From positions 4,216,001-4,280,000 of the forward strand of contig NZ_CP011254.1 of NCBI RefSeq assembly GCF_001006005.1: a stretch of DNA of 64,000 nucleotides. Reading direction: 5' to 3'. Shown here in pieces: positions 52,002 to 62,022 of this stretch. Each line of letters starts with the position of its first letter. Position 1 is the first letter of the stretch. The notes beneath the pieces were generated by a model. That model saw only the letters and a list, made by a program, of their open reading frames with translations. It was not told the origin of the DNA and made no database searches. The position numbers and the translations under genes are program-made. The DNA is from Serratia fonticola (GTDB lineage: Bacteria > Pseudomonadota > Gammaproteobacteria > Enterobacterales > Enterobacteriaceae).

Positions 52002-53075
52002 TCAGTCCTCCACCAGCACCTGTTGCAGCGCGGCTATCAGTTTGCGGTTGGCCGCTTCGCTCTTGATCGCCACCCGATAATAGTCGGCGGACAGGCCAGG
52101 GTAGTTGGCACAGTGGCGGATCAAGATGCGGTGCTGCAACAACGCCTGTTGCAGATCGTATCCGGGACGCAGGCAGCGGAGGAAAATATAGTTCGCTGCC
52201 CCTGGCCAAATGCGCAAGTGCGGCAAGGTAGCCAGCGCGTTAAACAACCAAGCACGCTGCTCTGCCAGCCATTGGTGGGTTTGCTGGATGTAATCGCGAT
52301 CGTCGAGGATCACCTCGCCTGCCAGTGCTGCATAGGCATTGATGGTCCAGGGTTCGCGCAGTTGTTTCATCTGTTGTAAAGCCGCGCGATCGCTGCTGAC
52401 CAGATAGCCGAGCCGCAGGCCGGGGATGGCAAAGAATTTGGTCAATGAGCGCAGGATATAAAGGCGTGAATACTCCGCCATTTGTGGGATCAGCCCCGGC
52501 GCATCTGGCAGAAAATCGATAAAGGCTTCATCAACGATCAACGCAATATTGTGCTGGCGACAGCAGGCTAGGATGGCCTGCAACAGCGCGGGGTCTGGCA
52601 TCAGCCCGGTCGGATTGTTAGGGGTGGCCAGGAACAGACAGTCCGGTTGGCGCTCGGCCAGCACCTGCAGCAGCCGCTCATCGGGTTGAAAACCCCCGGC
52701 TTCATCCAGCAGGAAGTCCTCGATCTGGCAGTCAATCCGCTGCAAAGCCCGGCGGTATTCGGCAAACCCCGGCGTAAGGAGCAGCGCCGTGCGGGGGCGT
52801 AGCCGGTTCACGATGGCGTAAATCAGCTCGGTGGCCCCGTTGCCTGCCATGATATTCTCTGGCGGGCAGTGATGAACCCGCGCCAATGCCGCATGCAGAC
52901 GCCGGTATTCAACGTCGGGATAGCATTCGGCGCTGGTCAGATGCTCGATAATCGCCGCCTTCAGGCTGGCGGGCATGCCCAATGGATTGATATTGGCGCT
53001 GAAATCAATAATCTCGGCCGGATCCAGACCGGTTTTCAACGCCATTTCCAGTACGTTACCACCATGTTCGCTCAC
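52002..53075 (-). CDS. cobD: L-threonine-O-3-phosphate decarboxylase CobD
   Basis: 357 residues (Salmonella CobD 364), a PLP-dependent class I/II aminotransferase-fold enzyme that makes (R)-1-aminopropan-2-ol phosphate, the linker of cobalamin. It has HGGNVLEMA at the start, DFSANINPLGMP near 24, LATPNNPTGL near 150, VDEAFIDFLPD near 183, the PLP lysine in SLTKFFAIPGLRLGY near 215, and IRHCANYPGLSADYYRVAIK at the end. It is transcribed away from the riboswitch-controlled genes, so it is not obviously under B12 control. Confidence 0.93.
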   Translation of the reverse strand: MSEHGGNVLEMALKTGLDPAEIIDFSANINPLGMPASLKAAIIEHLTSAECYPDVEYRRLHAALARVHHCPPENIMAGNGATELIYAIVNRLRPRTALLLTPGFAEYRRALQRIDCQIEDFLLDEAGGFQPDERLLQVLAERQPDCLFLATPNNPTGLMPDPALLQAILACCRQHNIALIVDEAFIDFLPDAPGLIPQMAEYSRLYILRSLTKFFAIPGLRLGYLVSSDRAALQQMKQLREPWTINAYAALAGEVILDDRDYIQQTHQWLAEQRAWLFNALATLPHLRIWPGAANYIFLRCLRPGYDLQQALLQHRILIRHCANYPGLSADYYRVAIKSEAANRKLIAALQQVLVED

Positions 53076-53337
53076 GGTTTTGCTATTCCCCTGTCAAGTT
53101 TGCGTGCAGGATAACACAGCGTAATTGCCGTTGATCCGTTGCAAACTAAACCTGTCGCCCAGGTGAATGCCAGATCTTGGCGTGTATTCGCCATATCAAC
53201 AGGTTATTATGGCATGGCCATTGTCGAGGCTATCGAGATGAAAACTAAGTGATAAATTGAAGCGTGGAGTTCATAGAACCCATAACGTTGTGATTAACCG
53301 TATTATTGCCAACTGGATAACCCACATCCTGAACGAT

Positions 53338-53515
53338 GACAGGTTGTGGTTGGGAAGGGGGTTTAACTCCCCCGCAGCCCCCGCTGCTGTGATGCCGACG
53401 AATCCACTGCGCCACTGATCTGAGGATTGGGAAGGGAGTGGATGAGGATGACGCTAAGCCAGAAGACCGGCCAGTTGGTCACACATTCAACACCTTCGGT
53501 GGGAAGGGGGTTGTC
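53338..53515 (+). ncRNA. Cobalamin riboswitch
   Basis: Conserved blocks appear in order: GTTGGGAAGGGGGTTTAACT, then CCCCCGCAGCCCCCGCTGCTGTGA (53369-53392 region), CCACTG, and the B12 box TAAGCCAGAAGACCGGCC (53455-53472). A terminator follows at 53568. It should lower cbiB-cobT expression when adenosylcobalamin is plentiful. The 262 bp before it (53076-53337) must contain both the leader promoter and that of cobD; no box was clear. Confidence 0.9.
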
Positions 53516-53567
53516 ATAAGATACGTGCAGCTATGTTGCACCGCCTGGTCGTATCCTGTTGACACCC

Positions 53568-53597
53568 AAATCCCGCCCGAGAGGTCGGGATTTTTTT
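53568..53597 (+). terminator. Riboswitch expression-platform terminator
   Basis: AAATCCCG (53568-53575) pairs with CGGGATTT (53586-53593), extended by CC/GG inside, and runs into seven T at 53591-53597. It ends 54 bp before the cbiB ATG. Confidence 0.82.
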
Positions 53598-53650
53598 ATG
53601 CCATTAACCCACCATCAGGCTTTCTCAATCGCGGCTACAAGGTGCGTGTC

Positions 53651-54607
53651 ATGACGCTGCTAGCCTGGTTCGCGGCCTTTCTGCTAGACAGTCTGTTAGG
53701 TGACCCACCGCACTGGCCGCATCCGGTGCGCTGGATCGGTAACCTGATCACGGTGCTGCAACGCGCGATCCGCCGGACTTGCCATAGCGAGAGAACGCTA
53801 AAACTTGGCGGCGGGCTGCTGTGGCTGGGCGTCGTTGGGTCGGTCTGGCTGGTCAGTTGGGGATTTTTGACGCTGATGCAGTATATCCACCCGTGGTTAG
53901 GCTGGCTGGCGGAAGTCTGGCTGATTTATACCCTGCTCGCCGGGCGCTGCCTGGAGCAGGCGGCCATGGAGGTTCACCGGGCACTGCAAAGTGCCGATCT
54001 TGAGGAGAGCCGCCACAAGCTGTCGTGGATTGTCGGGCGGGATACCTCACAACTGGAAGAGCCGCAAATCACCCGGGCGGTGGTGGAGACGGTGGCAGAA
54101 AACAGCGTGGATGGCGTAATTGCGCCGCTGTTCTTTTTGCTGATAGGTGGAGCACCGTTGGCGATGGCGTATAAAGCGGTTAACACTCTTGATTCAATGG
54201 TGGGCTATAAAACGCCGAAATACCGCGCTATCGGCTATGTGTCGGCGCGGATGGATGACTTCGCCAACTGGTTACCGGCCCGGCTTAGCTGGCTACTGCT
54301 GAGCTGTGCGGCCCGGCTGAACGGGTTGGACTATCGCCAGGCGTTACGCATTGGCTGGCGCGATCGCTATCAGCACACCAGCCCTAACTGCGCCTGGTCG
54401 GAAGCCACCGTGGCTGGAGCGCTGGGAGTGCGGCTTGGCGGTCCTAACAATTACTTTGGTCAACGGGTCGAAAAGCCGTGGATCGGTGAGGCCCGGCGGG
54501 AGATCGAGCTGGCGGATATTCCACGCAGCACTCGTCTGATGATGACGGCCTCGCTGTTGGCTCTGCTGCTGTTTGCAGCGTTGCGCCTGCTATGGCTTGG
54601 CGCTTGA
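53651..54607 (+). CDS. cbiB: Adenosylcobinamide-phosphate synthase CbiB
   Basis: 318 residues from ATG 53651 (Salmonella 319); an upstream in-frame reading through the riboswitch is an artefact. Membrane protein with GDPPHWPHPVRWIGNLI near 17-33, SWIVGRDTSQLEEPQITRAVVETVAENSVDGVIAPLFF near 123-160, MAYKAVNTLDSMVGYKTPKY near 172-191 and SPNCAWSEATVAGALGVRLGG near 240. It amidates adenosylcobyric acid with aminopropanol phosphate (from CobD). First gene under the riboswitch. Confidence 0.95.
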   Translation: MTLLAWFAAFLLDSLLGDPPHWPHPVRWIGNLITVLQRAIRRTCHSERTLKLGGGLLWLGVVGSVWLVSWGFLTLMQYIHPWLGWLAEVWLIYTLLAGRCLEQAAMEVHRALQSADLEESRHKLSWIVGRDTSQLEEPQITRAVVETVAENSVDGVIAPLFFLLIGGAPLAMAYKAVNTLDSMVGYKTPKYRAIGYVSARMDDFANWLPARLSWLLLSCAARLNGLDYRQALRIGWRDRYQHTSPNCAWSEATVAGALGVRLGGPNNYFGQRVEKPWIGEARREIELADIPRSTRLMMTASLLALLLFAALRLLWLGA

Positions 54608-54656
54608 AATAATAATGGTTTGCGCGGCTCAGCCAGCGCGACGTGGAGAATAAGTG

Positions 54657-56198
54657 ATGAAACGGTGTGTGATGGTGCAGGGAACCGCATCCGATGTGGG
54701 TAAAAGCGTGCTGGTGGCCGGGCTGTGCCGGATATTTATGCAGGATGGCTATCGCTGTGCGCCGTTCAAATCGCAGAATATGGCGCTCAACTCTGGCATT
54801 ACCGCCCGTGGCGAAGAGATGGGCCGGGCGCAGATCTTTCAGGCCGAAGCCGCCGGTATCGCACCCGATGTGCGGATGAACCCGGTACTGCTGAAACCGA
54901 CCAGCGATTGCCAGGCGCAGGTGGTGCTGATGGGCAAAGTGGCCTGCAATATGGACGCGGTCAGCTATCACGAGTACAAGCCGCAGTTGCAGCAACAAAT
55001 CAGCGAGGTGTATCACAGCCTGGCCAGCGGCTACGACATCATGGTGCTGGAGGGGGCAGGTAGCCCGGCGGAAATCAACTTGCGCGATTGCGATATCGTC
55101 AATATGGGCATGGCGGCGATCGCCGATGCGCCAGTGCTGTTGGTGGCCGATATCGATCGTGGCGGGGTATTTGCCGCTATTTACGGCACACTGGCCCTGC
55201 TGGAACCGGAAGAAAAAGCTCGGGTGAAAGGGGTGATCATCAATAAATTCCGTGGTGATATTGCCTTACTCTACTCGGGCTTGGAGCAGATCGAAGCCCT
55301 GACTGGTGTGCCAGTGCTGGGCGTGATGCCCTGGTTGAATATCGATCTGGAAGATGAGGATGGTGTGGCGTTGCAAAATGGCAAATATGCCCCGACAGGC
55401 AGCAGCCATGAGCTGGACATCGCGGTGGTACAGCTGCCCTATATGTCCAACTTTACCGATTTTAATGCCTTGGCGGCCCAGCCTGACGTAGGGCTGCGCT
55501 ATGTTTCGCACCCGGCGGCGCTGGCCGGTGCCGATCTGATTATCCTGCCGGGTAGCAAAAACACCCTGGGGGATTTGCAGTGGCTACAGCACAGCGGGTT
55601 GGCGGCGGCGTTACAGGATCAGCACCGGGCCGGAGTGCAGATCGTGGGTATTTGCGGCGGCTACCAGATGCTTGGCAAGCACATTATTGATGGCGTGGAA
55701 TCCGGTGTGGAACAGATGGCGGGTTTGGGATTGCTGGATGTCACCACCCGCTTCGCACCGCAAAAAGTCACAACGCAGGTGACAGCACAATGTGAGCCTG
55801 GGTTGCCCGGCCTCTGGTCTGGCTGTGGCGAGCAGGACGTCGTTGGTTATGAAATCCATATGGGCACCACCCAGCTAGGATCACAGGCTACGCCTTTCTC
55901 CCGTCTTTACCTACGTAACGGCCAACCGGACAGCGCCTTTGACGGGGCAGTTAACCCCGCCGGTAACGTACTGGGCAGCTATATTCATGGCTTATTCGAC
56001 AGCGCACCTTTTTGCCGCGCGCTGCTAAACCAATTGCGCCAGCGTAAAGGGCTGCCGGTTTACGACGGCCCGGCTTTCGATTATGCCGATTATAAGCAGC
56101 AACAGTTTGATCTCTTGGCCGATAAGATGCGGGAACATATTGATATGGATAAAATTTACCGCTTGATGACCGAGCACCAGCAAACGGGGGCCCAATGA
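54657..56198 (+). CDS. cbiP: Adenosylcobyric acid synthase CbiP (CobQ)
   Basis: 513 residues from ATG 54657 with GGAGA upstream; a GTG directly before it is possible. N-terminal P-loop-like [19 protein letters not shown] at 6-24, [36 protein letters not shown] near 128-152, [17 protein letters not shown] near 163, and the class I glutamine amidotransferase nucleophile [12 protein letters not shown] near 330. It amidates four carboxyl groups of the corrin ring with glutamine and ATP. It overlaps cobU by 4 bp. Confidence 0.95.
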   Translation: MKRCVMVQGTASDVGKSVLVAGLCRIFMQDGYRCAPFKSQNMALNSGITARGEEMGRAQIFQAEAAGIAPDVRMNPVLLKPTSDCQAQVVLMGKVACNMDAVSYHEYKPQLQQQISEVYHSLASGYDIMVLEGAGSPAEINLRDCDIVNMGMAAIADAPVLLVADIDRGGVFAAIYGTLALLEPEEKARVKGVIINKFRGDIALLYSGLEQIEALTGVPVLGVMPWLNIDLEDEDGVALQNGKYAPTGSSHELDIAVVQLPYMSNFTDFNALAAQPDVGLRYVSHPAALAGADLIILPGSKNTLGDLQWLQHSGLAAALQDQHRAGVQIVGICGGYQMLGKHIIDGVESGVEQMAGLGLLDVTTRFAPQKVTTQVTAQCEPGLPGLWSGCGEQDVVGYEIHMGTTQLGSQATPFSRLYLRNGQPDSAFDGAVNPAGNVLGSYIHGLFDSAPFCRALLNQLRQRKGLPVYDGPAFDYADYKQQQFDLLADKMREHIDMDKIYRLMTEHQQTGAQ

Positions 56199-56740
56199 TC
56201 CTGATCACCGGTGGAGCACGCAGCGGCAAAAGTTCGCTGGCCGAAAGGTTAGCGAGCGGTGTCAGTGACCGGGTGTTGTATATCGCCACGTCGGTGGTCA
56301 CCGATGAGGAAATGGCTGAACGGGTCAAGCTGCATCGCCAGGCCCGGCCTGCGCATTGGCGTACCTGGGAGGGCAGCCAGCAACTGGCCAGCGTGATCGA
56401 CCAACAGGCGGGGGTGGGAGATGCGGTGATCCTGGAGTGTATTACCACGCTGATCGCCAACCTGATGTTTGACCTGACCGGGGAGATGCCGGTGGAAAGC
56501 ATCGACTTTGCCGTGGTTGAAACGGCAATCCAACGGCAGATCGATGATCTGCTGGCCGCCTGCGCCCGCAGCCCAGCGGCGATTTATCTGGTCACCAATG
56601 AACTGGGGATGGGCATCGTGCCGGAAAACCGTCTGGCACGGCACTTCCGTGATATTGCCGGGCGTGTTAACCAGCGTTTGGCCGCCGCCGCTGAGTCGGT
56701 GCTATTGGTAATTTCTGGTATTGAGGTCAAGATCAAATGA
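56195..56740 (+). CDS. cobU: Adenosylcobinamide kinase / GTP transferase CobU
   Basis: 181 residues (Salmonella 180). P-loop [15 protein letters not shown] at 6-20, then [30 protein letters not shown] with the guanylylated His at about 46, [14 protein letters not shown] near 90, and [30 protein letters not shown] near 130. It phosphorylates adenosylcobinamide and attaches GMP. ATGA overlaps link it to cbiP and cobS. Confidence 0.95.
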   Translation: MILITGGARSGKSSLAERLASGVSDRVLYIATSVVTDEEMAERVKLHRQARPAHWRTWEGSQQLASVIDQQAGVGDAVILECITTLIANLMFDLTGEMPVESIDFAVVETAIQRQIDDLLAACARSPAAIYLVTNELGMGIVPENRLARHFRDIAGRVNQRLAAAAESVLLVISGIEVKIK

Positions 56741-57483
56741 GTTTGCGACTGTTTTGGGCCACCCTGCAATTGATGACGCGTATCCCGTTGCCCGCCAGTT
56801 GGACACAGGGGTTAGCGATGGATAATTACCAGCGTGGCATCGTCGGTTTCCCCTTGATTGGCCTGATCGTCGGTGCAATCGGTGGCGCCGTCTTTACCCT
56901 GTTGGCTCCCTGGTGTGGGGTACCACTGGCGGCGTTGGGATACGTGCTGGCGTTGGCTCTGGTTACCGGTGCCTTCCACCTCGACGGATTGGCCGATACC
57001 TGTGACGGCGTATTTTCGGCTCGTACTCGGGAAAAAATGCTGGAGATCATGCGCGACAGTCGCCTAGGTACCAATGGTGGGTTGGCGCTGATCTTTATCG
57101 TTGTGGCCAAGGTGTTGGTGATCAGTGAACTGGCACTGCGCGGGGTACCGATGTTGGCCACGTTGGCGGCAGCAGGAGTAGCCTGCCGGAGCCTGGTGGT
57201 ATTGATGATGTATCGCCAGCCTTATGCCCGTGAGGGTAACGGGCTGGGGAACCTTTACATTGGCAAGATTAGCGGTGGACAAACGCTGTTCACTCTGGCG
57301 CTGGGGACCGCTTTGGTCGCCTTGTTAGGGCATGGGCAGGGGCTGTTTGCGCTTGGCTGTGCGCTGATCTCTGTGATGTTACTGCGTACCTATCTGCACC
57401 GCCGTCTGGGCGGGCAAACCGGTGACACCCTGGGAGCGGCGATAGAAATTGCCGAGCTGGTCTTCTTACTGGCACTGCTGTGA
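56737..57483 (+). CDS. cobS: Adenosylcobinamide-GDP ribazoletransferase CobS
   Basis: 248 residues (E. coli 247), an inner-membrane protein with about six spans. Motifs: LMTRIPLP near 13, [14 protein letters not shown] near 31-44, and the active-site [42 protein letters not shown] near 78-118. It joins the activated corrinoid to alpha-ribazole(-phosphate). It overlaps cobU by 4 bp. Confidence 0.95.
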   Translation: MSLRLFWATLQLMTRIPLPASWTQGLAMDNYQRGIVGFPLIGLIVGAIGGAVFTLLAPWCGVPLAALGYVLALALVTGAFHLDGLADTCDGVFSARTREKMLEIMRDSRLGTNGGLALIFIVVAKVLVISELALRGVPMLATLAAAGVACRSLVVLMMYRQPYAREGNGLGNLYIGKISGGQTLFTLALGTALVALLGHGQGLFALGCALISVMLLRTYLHRRLGGQTGDTLGAAIEIAELVFLLALL

Positions 57484-57492
57484 GTGAGCGTT

Positions 57493-58110
57493 ATGCGGCT
57501 ATTTTTGGTACGACACGGGCAAACGGCGGCGAATCGGCAGGGCGTATTTTGCGGCATGACCGACTTGCCGTTGACCGAACAAGGTGAGAAGCAGGCCAGG
57601 CAGATCGCACAATGGCTGGCCGAGGTGCCTTTTACCCAGGCGATCAGCAGTGAGTTAAGACGCGCCCAACATACCGCCGAGATCGTGCTCGGGCCAAGGG
57701 AACTGGTGATCCAACCCGACGGCGGCTTTAACGAAATGAATTTTGGCGACTGGGAAATGTGCCATCACCAGGATTTACAGCAGCAGGATAGTGCTGCCTG
57801 GGCCGACTGGGTGGCGGATTGGCAGCTAGCCTGCCCGCCAGCGGGGGAGTCCTTTCCACTGTTTTCACAGAGGATTAGCCAGCAGGCCCAGCGTCTGCTG
57901 AACGAACAGGGCGATGGCGATCGTTTGCTGGTGGCGCACCAAGGTTCTCTGAGCCTGCTGCTGGCTGGGTTACTAAAGTTGCCCCCCGCCGGGATGTGGC
58001 ATTTCCCGTTTACCCAGGGAACCTACAGCGTGGTGGAACTCAACCAGGGGTTTGTCACGCTAAAAGTATTTAACAGCCAGGCTCATTGGCAGCCTGCAAG
58101 CAGAGAATAA
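57493..58110 (+). CDS. cobC: Alpha-ribazole-5'-phosphate phosphatase CobC
   Basis: 205 residues from ATG 57493 (E. coli 203); a GTG at 57484 is less likely because the family begins MRL-LVRHGQT. Histidine phosphatase superfamily: [11 protein letters not shown] at 7-17 with the phosphorylated His8, [13 protein letters not shown] near 55, and [11 protein letters not shown] near 147. It removes the phosphate from alpha-ribazole phosphate or adenosylcobalamin phosphate. It sits 9 bp after cobS and 4 bp before cobT. Confidence 0.93.
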   Translation: MRLFLVRHGQTAANRQGVFCGMTDLPLTEQGEKQARQIAQWLAEVPFTQAISSELRRAQHTAEIVLGPRELVIQPDGGFNEMNFGDWEMCHHQDLQQQDSAAWADWVADWQLACPPAGESFPLFSQRISQQAQRLLNEQGDGDRLLVAHQGSLSLLLAGLLKLPPAGMWHFPFTQGTYSVVELNQGFVTLKVFNSQAHWQPASRE

Positions 58111-58114
58111 AGTT

Positions 58115-59173
58115 ATGCAAACATTGTCATCGTTAATCGACCTGATTAAGCCGTTGGACGCGGCCGCCATGCAACAGGCAGCGGCAAAGATTGATGGCCT
58201 GCTTAAGCCACCGGGCAGCCTTGGCCGCCTGGAACAGTTGGCGACCCAGTTGGCCGGGATGCGCGGTTTTAGCGAGATGGACGCCAGCCGCAAGCAAATA
58301 ATCGTCATGATGGCCGATCACGGCGTTTATGCCGAAGGGGTGGCGGTGTCACCGCGTGAAGTGACGGTGATCCAGGCGCTGAATATGGTGAAAGGCAATA
58401 CCGGCGTTTGCGTATTGGCGGCCAATGCCGGTGCCGAGGTGAAGCTGGTGGATGTTGGCATCGACAGCGAACCCTTGCCGGGCCTGATCGACATGAAAGT
58501 TGGGCGCGGCAGCGGCAACATTGCGCGTGGTGCGGCAATGACGCGCCAGCAGGCGGAGGAGTTGCTGTTGGCCACGGCTCAATTGACGCTGGAACAGGCG
58601 GCGCTTGGGGTGAAGTTGTTTGGCGTTGGTGAGTTGGGGATGGCTAATACTACGCCAGCCGCGGCGTTAGTTAGCGTCTTTACCGGCCGCGATCCGCAGG
58701 AAGTGGTCGGCATTGGGGCCAATTTCCCCAGCGATCGTTTGCACCACAAGGTGGACGTGGTGCGTCGGGCGATTGAGGTAAATCAGCCGGATACCCAAGA
58801 CGCGTTGGACGTGTTGGCGAAGCTGGGTGGATACGATCTGGTGGGAATGGCTGGCGTGATGCTGGGGGCTGCTGCGGCCGGTCTGCCGGTGATCCTCGAT
58901 GGTTTTCTCTCTTATGCCTCTGCACTGGCGGTCTGCGGCATTGCGCCTCAGGCTCGGGATTACCTGTTGCCGTCCCATTTCTCTGCGGAGAAGGGCGCGG
59001 CTGCGGCTCTTGAGCACCTGCAATTGGCACCTTATCTGCAGCTGGACATGCGGCTGGGGGAGGGCAGCGGTGCCGCCATCGCCATGCATATCGTGGATGC
59101 CGCCTGCGTGATGTTTAATCAGATGGGATCGTTGGCGGACAGTAATATCGTTATTCCCGGTAGCGCGACCTGA
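58115..59173 (+). CDS. cobT: Nicotinate-nucleotide:dimethylbenzimidazole phosphoribosyltransferase CobT
   Basis: 352 residues (E. coli 359). Motifs: [19 protein letters not shown] near 28-46, [28 protein letters not shown] near 64-92, [16 protein letters not shown] near 169, and [19 protein letters not shown] near 310-330 with the catalytic Glu. It activates the lower ligand base for CobS. Last gene of the B12 operon, ending before a hairpin. Confidence 0.95.
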   Translation: MQTLSSLIDLIKPLDAAAMQQAAAKIDGLLKPPGSLGRLEQLATQLAGMRGFSEMDASRKQIIVMMADHGVYAEGVAVSPREVTVIQALNMVKGNTGVCVLAANAGAEVKLVDVGIDSEPLPGLIDMKVGRGSGNIARGAAMTRQQAEELLLATAQLTLEQAALGVKLFGVGELGMANTTPAAALVSVFTGRDPQEVVGIGANFPSDRLHHKVDVVRRAIEVNQPDTQDALDVLAKLGGYDLVGMAGVMLGAAAAGLPVILDGFLSYASALAVCGIAPQARDYLLPSHFSAEKGAAAALEHLQLAPYLQLDMRLGEGSGAAIAMHIVDAACVMFNQMGSLADSNIVIPGSAT

Positions 59174-59195
59174 ACGGCTGATACCACCACCAAGG

Positions 59196-59252
59196 TTTCA
59201 CCTTGTAGGGGCGCCGCCCGCTTAGCTAGGGTCGAACATATGCTCGACCCTG
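59196..59252. terminator. Repeat-derived bidirectional terminator hairpin after cobT
   Basis: AGGGTCGA (59228-59235) pairs with TCGACCCT (59244-59251). CACCTTGTAGGGGCGC, shared with the 51900-51960 repeats, precedes it. It lies between the converging cobT and NCS1 permease genes. Confidence 0.6.
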
Positions 59253-59265
59253 TTAATTCGACAAA

Positions 59266-60555
59266 TTAAGCAGTTTGCAGGTTGGTTGCCCGGCCAAACA
59301 GGCGTTTAAACAGCCAGTAAATCACGCTGGCTGCCAGCAGTGAGTTAATGGTTGGCACACCCCATTCCGTCACCAGGCCGATTACGCTACCGACGATGCT
59401 GGCGATAATCGCTGCCCAGCCGATGAGCGGCGTTTGTTGCGGCAGTTGGCCAAGCTGGCGGCTGGCGTCCAGAGCATCGCGGTGGCTGCGCAGCAGGAAA
59501 TAGTCCACCAGCATGACGCCGAGGATCGGTGGGAATACCACGCCCAGCACGGTCAGGAAATCCACAAACCGATCCAGGATCCCAAGAACCGAAAGCAGCG
59601 TGCCCAAAAGACCGATAATCACCGTGGTCGCGGTGTATTTCAGCTTCTTACCGGTAATCCCTTCAACCGCATTCACTACGCCCAAGGACGACGAATAGAG
59701 GTTCAGATCGTTAACGCGCAGGGTGGAGAACACGACCACCAGCAAACCGATACCGCCTGCACTCTGGGCCATGATCGTTACCACGTCTGCGGTGCCGAGC
59801 GTTTTGGCAATAAAAATCGCCAGGCCGTTAACCACGAATTCACCGGCAATAATGGTCAGCAGAGTAATGCCAAACACGTGGCGTTTGTTTTTGGAGTAAC
59901 GGGTCAGGTCAGGGGTCATCAGGCTGGCGACAATGGCGCCGCCGACCACGATGGTGATGCCCGCGCTGATGGTTAACGCGTCCCCCATCGGTGCCAGCAG
60001 AATGGCCTCATGCAGTTTCTGCCCAGAGAGGACGTTATAGGAAATAAAGAACACCAGCAGGATAAACAGCGGCACCGCGATACGTGCAGTGATGCGCAGC
60101 GCTTTAAAACCAAAAGCGACCAGCACCGTCAAAAACAGGCCGGAGAGTGAGGCTGACAGCGGGAAGCCCAGGCGATCGCCCAAGGCGAAGTTAAGCGATT
60201 TGGCAAAGATGGCGTTCTGAATGCCAAACCAGCCCAACAGGCTGACGGCCACTACCAGGCCGATAAGCACCGAGCCTATGCGGCCAAAGCCACACCAGCG
60301 AGCCAGCAGGCTGCCGGAGATACCTTCTCTCATCCCGGCCAAACCCAGCCCGAACGTCACGACCCCAAAGATCAGGCTGCCAATCGAGATGGCGATAAAG
60401 GCATCGGTCAGGGTCATTGAGTTACCCAGCACGGCACCCAACATAAACTGGTCCAAGGCCGTTAGCATACCCATATGCACGATGGCGACGCTGAGGAAGG
60501 AGACCCTCTTATCCTGCGGTACCCGGCTCAGTGGGTAGTCTTCAATTTTAATCAC
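59266..60555 (-). CDS. NCS1-family (CodB-like) permease
   Basis: 429 residues with about 12 membrane segments. It resembles cytosine permease CodB: DYPLSRVPQDKRVSFLSVAIVHMGMLTALDQFMLGAVLG at the N-terminus and the NCS1-type SLLGWFGIQNAIFAKSL near 105 and ASLMTPDLTRYSKNKRHVFG near 210. NCS1 carriers import nucleobases, hydantoins or thiamin precursors with Na+ or H+. No cytosine deaminase gene is near, so the substrate is open. The start is GTG (60555) with GAGAG upstream, 19 bp after the regulator gene; no nearby ATG fits. Confidence 0.82.
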   Translation of the reverse strand: MIKIEDYPLSRVPQDKRVSFLSVAIVHMGMLTALDQFMLGAVLGNSMTLTDAFIAISIGSLIFGVVTFGLGLAGMREGISGSLLARWCGFGRIGSVLIGLVVAVSLLGWFGIQNAIFAKSLNFALGDRLGFPLSASLSGLFLTVLVAFGFKALRITARIAVPLFILLVFFISYNVLSGQKLHEAILLAPMGDALTISAGITIVVGGAIVASLMTPDLTRYSKNKRHVFGITLLTIIAGEFVVNGLAIFIAKTLGTADVVTIMAQSAGGIGLLVVVFSTLRVNDLNLYSSSLGVVNAVEGITGKKLKYTATTVIIGLLGTLLSVLGILDRFVDFLTVLGVVFPPILGVMLVDYFLLRSHRDALDASRQLGQLPQQTPLIGWAAIIASIVGSVIGLVTEWGVPTINSLLAASVIYWLFKRLFGRATNLQTA

Positions 60556-60574
60556 GATAATCTCTCGTTAACGT

Positions 60575-61264
60575 TTAAATAAATTGGATGCCTTTTTCAA
60601 TCAGGCGTACTGGAATGTAGCTGTCCAAATTCACCAGTTTGCAATACTCCTCGAACTGCTGGAGCGTATGCACATCGGCTTTTTGGTAGATGTTGTAGAT
60701 TCTATTTTCTATGGTTTTATTGCTGACGTCATATAACCTGGCAATCTCTTTGTTGGTGTAGCGTTGCAGCATCAAAAATATGATATCCAACTCCGACTGG
60801 GTAAAAATCTGGATGCTGACTTCGGTGGTTAATATGCTGGGTTTTTGCTGGTTGATATATTTTAGCGGTGAAAAACTGTCCAGCGGACGGGCGTTCCACA
60901 TGGTGCCAACCAGCTCTTCCTTGTCATTATAAATAGGCAGTTTTTCGCTGATAAAGGGGACCAGGCTGTCGCTACCGTACCAGAAGTGCGTCTCGATGAC
61001 GGCTACGCGATCCCGCGTTCCTTCGGTTTTCCTGTCGTGTTCTTGCAAGTCGGGGGCGAACTCTGCCCAATCGGCAGGGAATTCGGCATCAAGCTTGCCC
61101 GCAATATCGAAATTGAGAGGTGTATTGGTATAAAGATAGGCCGCCTTATTCATATAAATATGGCGTGAAGATAAATCTTTAATGCCCCAAGGCTCATTTA
61201 AATGTTCCATCATGGTGATGAGACCTTTTAAATATAATTCATTGCTCTGCCAAAATGAATCCAT
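60575..61264 (-). CDS. LuxR-type HTH regulator with PAS-like sensor domain
   Basis: 229 residues from ATG 61264 with GAGGGG 5 nt before it. The N-terminal about 130 residues look PAS-like (LNEPWGIKDLSSRHIYMNKAAYLYTN, later IYNDKEELVGTMWNARPL). The C-terminal LuxR helix-turn-helix is FTQSELDIIFLMLQRYTNKEIARLYDVSNKTIENRIYNIYQKADV near 150-195. Lying 19 bp before the NCS1 permease on the same strand, it is likely to regulate that operon in response to a small ligand. It is not a match to a named E. coli regulator that I recognise. Confidence 0.82.
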   Translation of the reverse strand: MDSFWQSNELYLKGLITMMEHLNEPWGIKDLSSRHIYMNKAAYLYTNTPLNFDIAGKLDAEFPADWAEFAPDLQEHDRKTEGTRDRVAVIETHFWYGSDSLVPFISEKLPIYNDKEELVGTMWNARPLDSFSPLKYINQQKPSILTTEVSIQIFTQSELDIIFLMLQRYTNKEIARLYDVSNKTIENRIYNIYQKADVHTLQQFEEYCKLVNLDSYIPVRLIEKGIQFI

Positions 61265-61289
61265 TTGAACCCCTCATACTCCAGCGCTA

Positions 61290-61700
61290 TTAGATGTTTT
61301 TCGCTAAATAAATGCGAGTATGGCGGTGCGCATAGCCCGCTAAGTTGCCATACGGTTGGTACCCCAGTTTTTCGTAAAATGCCTGCGCCTGAAAACTGAA
61401 GGTATCGACATAGGCCATATGGCAACCGCGCTTGACGGCTTCCTGTTCTGCCCGCAGCATCAGGTCACGGCCGTAGCCTTTTTTGCGATACTCGTCGCTT
61501 ACCCAAAGGTACTGGACTTCTAATCCACCCCACCAGGTTCTGGCAACCAACCCTGCCACAATCTGCCCGCGATCGTCGGTGACGGTCAGGAATAACGGAT
61601 GAATATCTACCGCATCATACTGATGGTTGTGCGCCCAGAGGCTGTCAATCACGAACTCTTCGTCCTGCGGATTTGGAGTGTCCGTTACGTTAATCTTCAT
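61290..61700 (-). CDS. GNAT-family N-acetyltransferase
   Basis: 136 residues from ATG 61700 (AAGGA about 10 nt upstream). GNAT fold with the acetyl-CoA loop VSDEYRKKGYGRDLMLRAEQEAVKRGC near 72-98 (R/Q-x-x-G-x-G type: RKKGYG) and the C-terminal FQAQAFYEKLGYQPYG. Substrate unknown. First gene of the minus-strand operon, 25 bp before the LuxR-type regulator. Confidence 0.85.
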   Translation of the reverse strand: MKINVTDTPNPQDEEFVIDSLWAHNHQYDAVDIHPLFLTVTDDRGQIVAGLVARTWWGGLEVQYLWVSDEYRKKGYGRDLMLRAEQEAVKRGCHMAYVDTFSFQAQAFYEKLGYQPYGNLAGYAHRHTRIYLAKNI

Positions 61701-62022
61701 GGCCAATCTTTCCTTTTCATGCTAATAATTCAAATGTTCATTAAGGTGTCTGTATTGATTAGCTTTTGTTAACATTTATTGACAATGATTACAAGGGTGT
61801 TTTTCACCTGTTTTCCTGGTGGCAAAAAATGGGTATGTTGTTGGCAAGAGAAGGGAATAATTGACCTTTCTCAAGAGTATACCGAATAGAAAATATTGTG
61901 CTTCACCAGGGATACGCCCTTTAGGGCCGAGGGTAGTGACAAGAGCAAGCTAACTTGCCAACCGCACTATTCCTCACTGAACATGTAGTAAGATTTACCA
62001 TCACTTCGTAGTAATGCATTGC

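Noticed and set aside
53438..53650. An in-frame 71-codon extension of cbiB through the riboswitch
   Set aside because: It translates conserved riboswitch structure and the terminator; CbiB homologues begin at the ATG at 53651.
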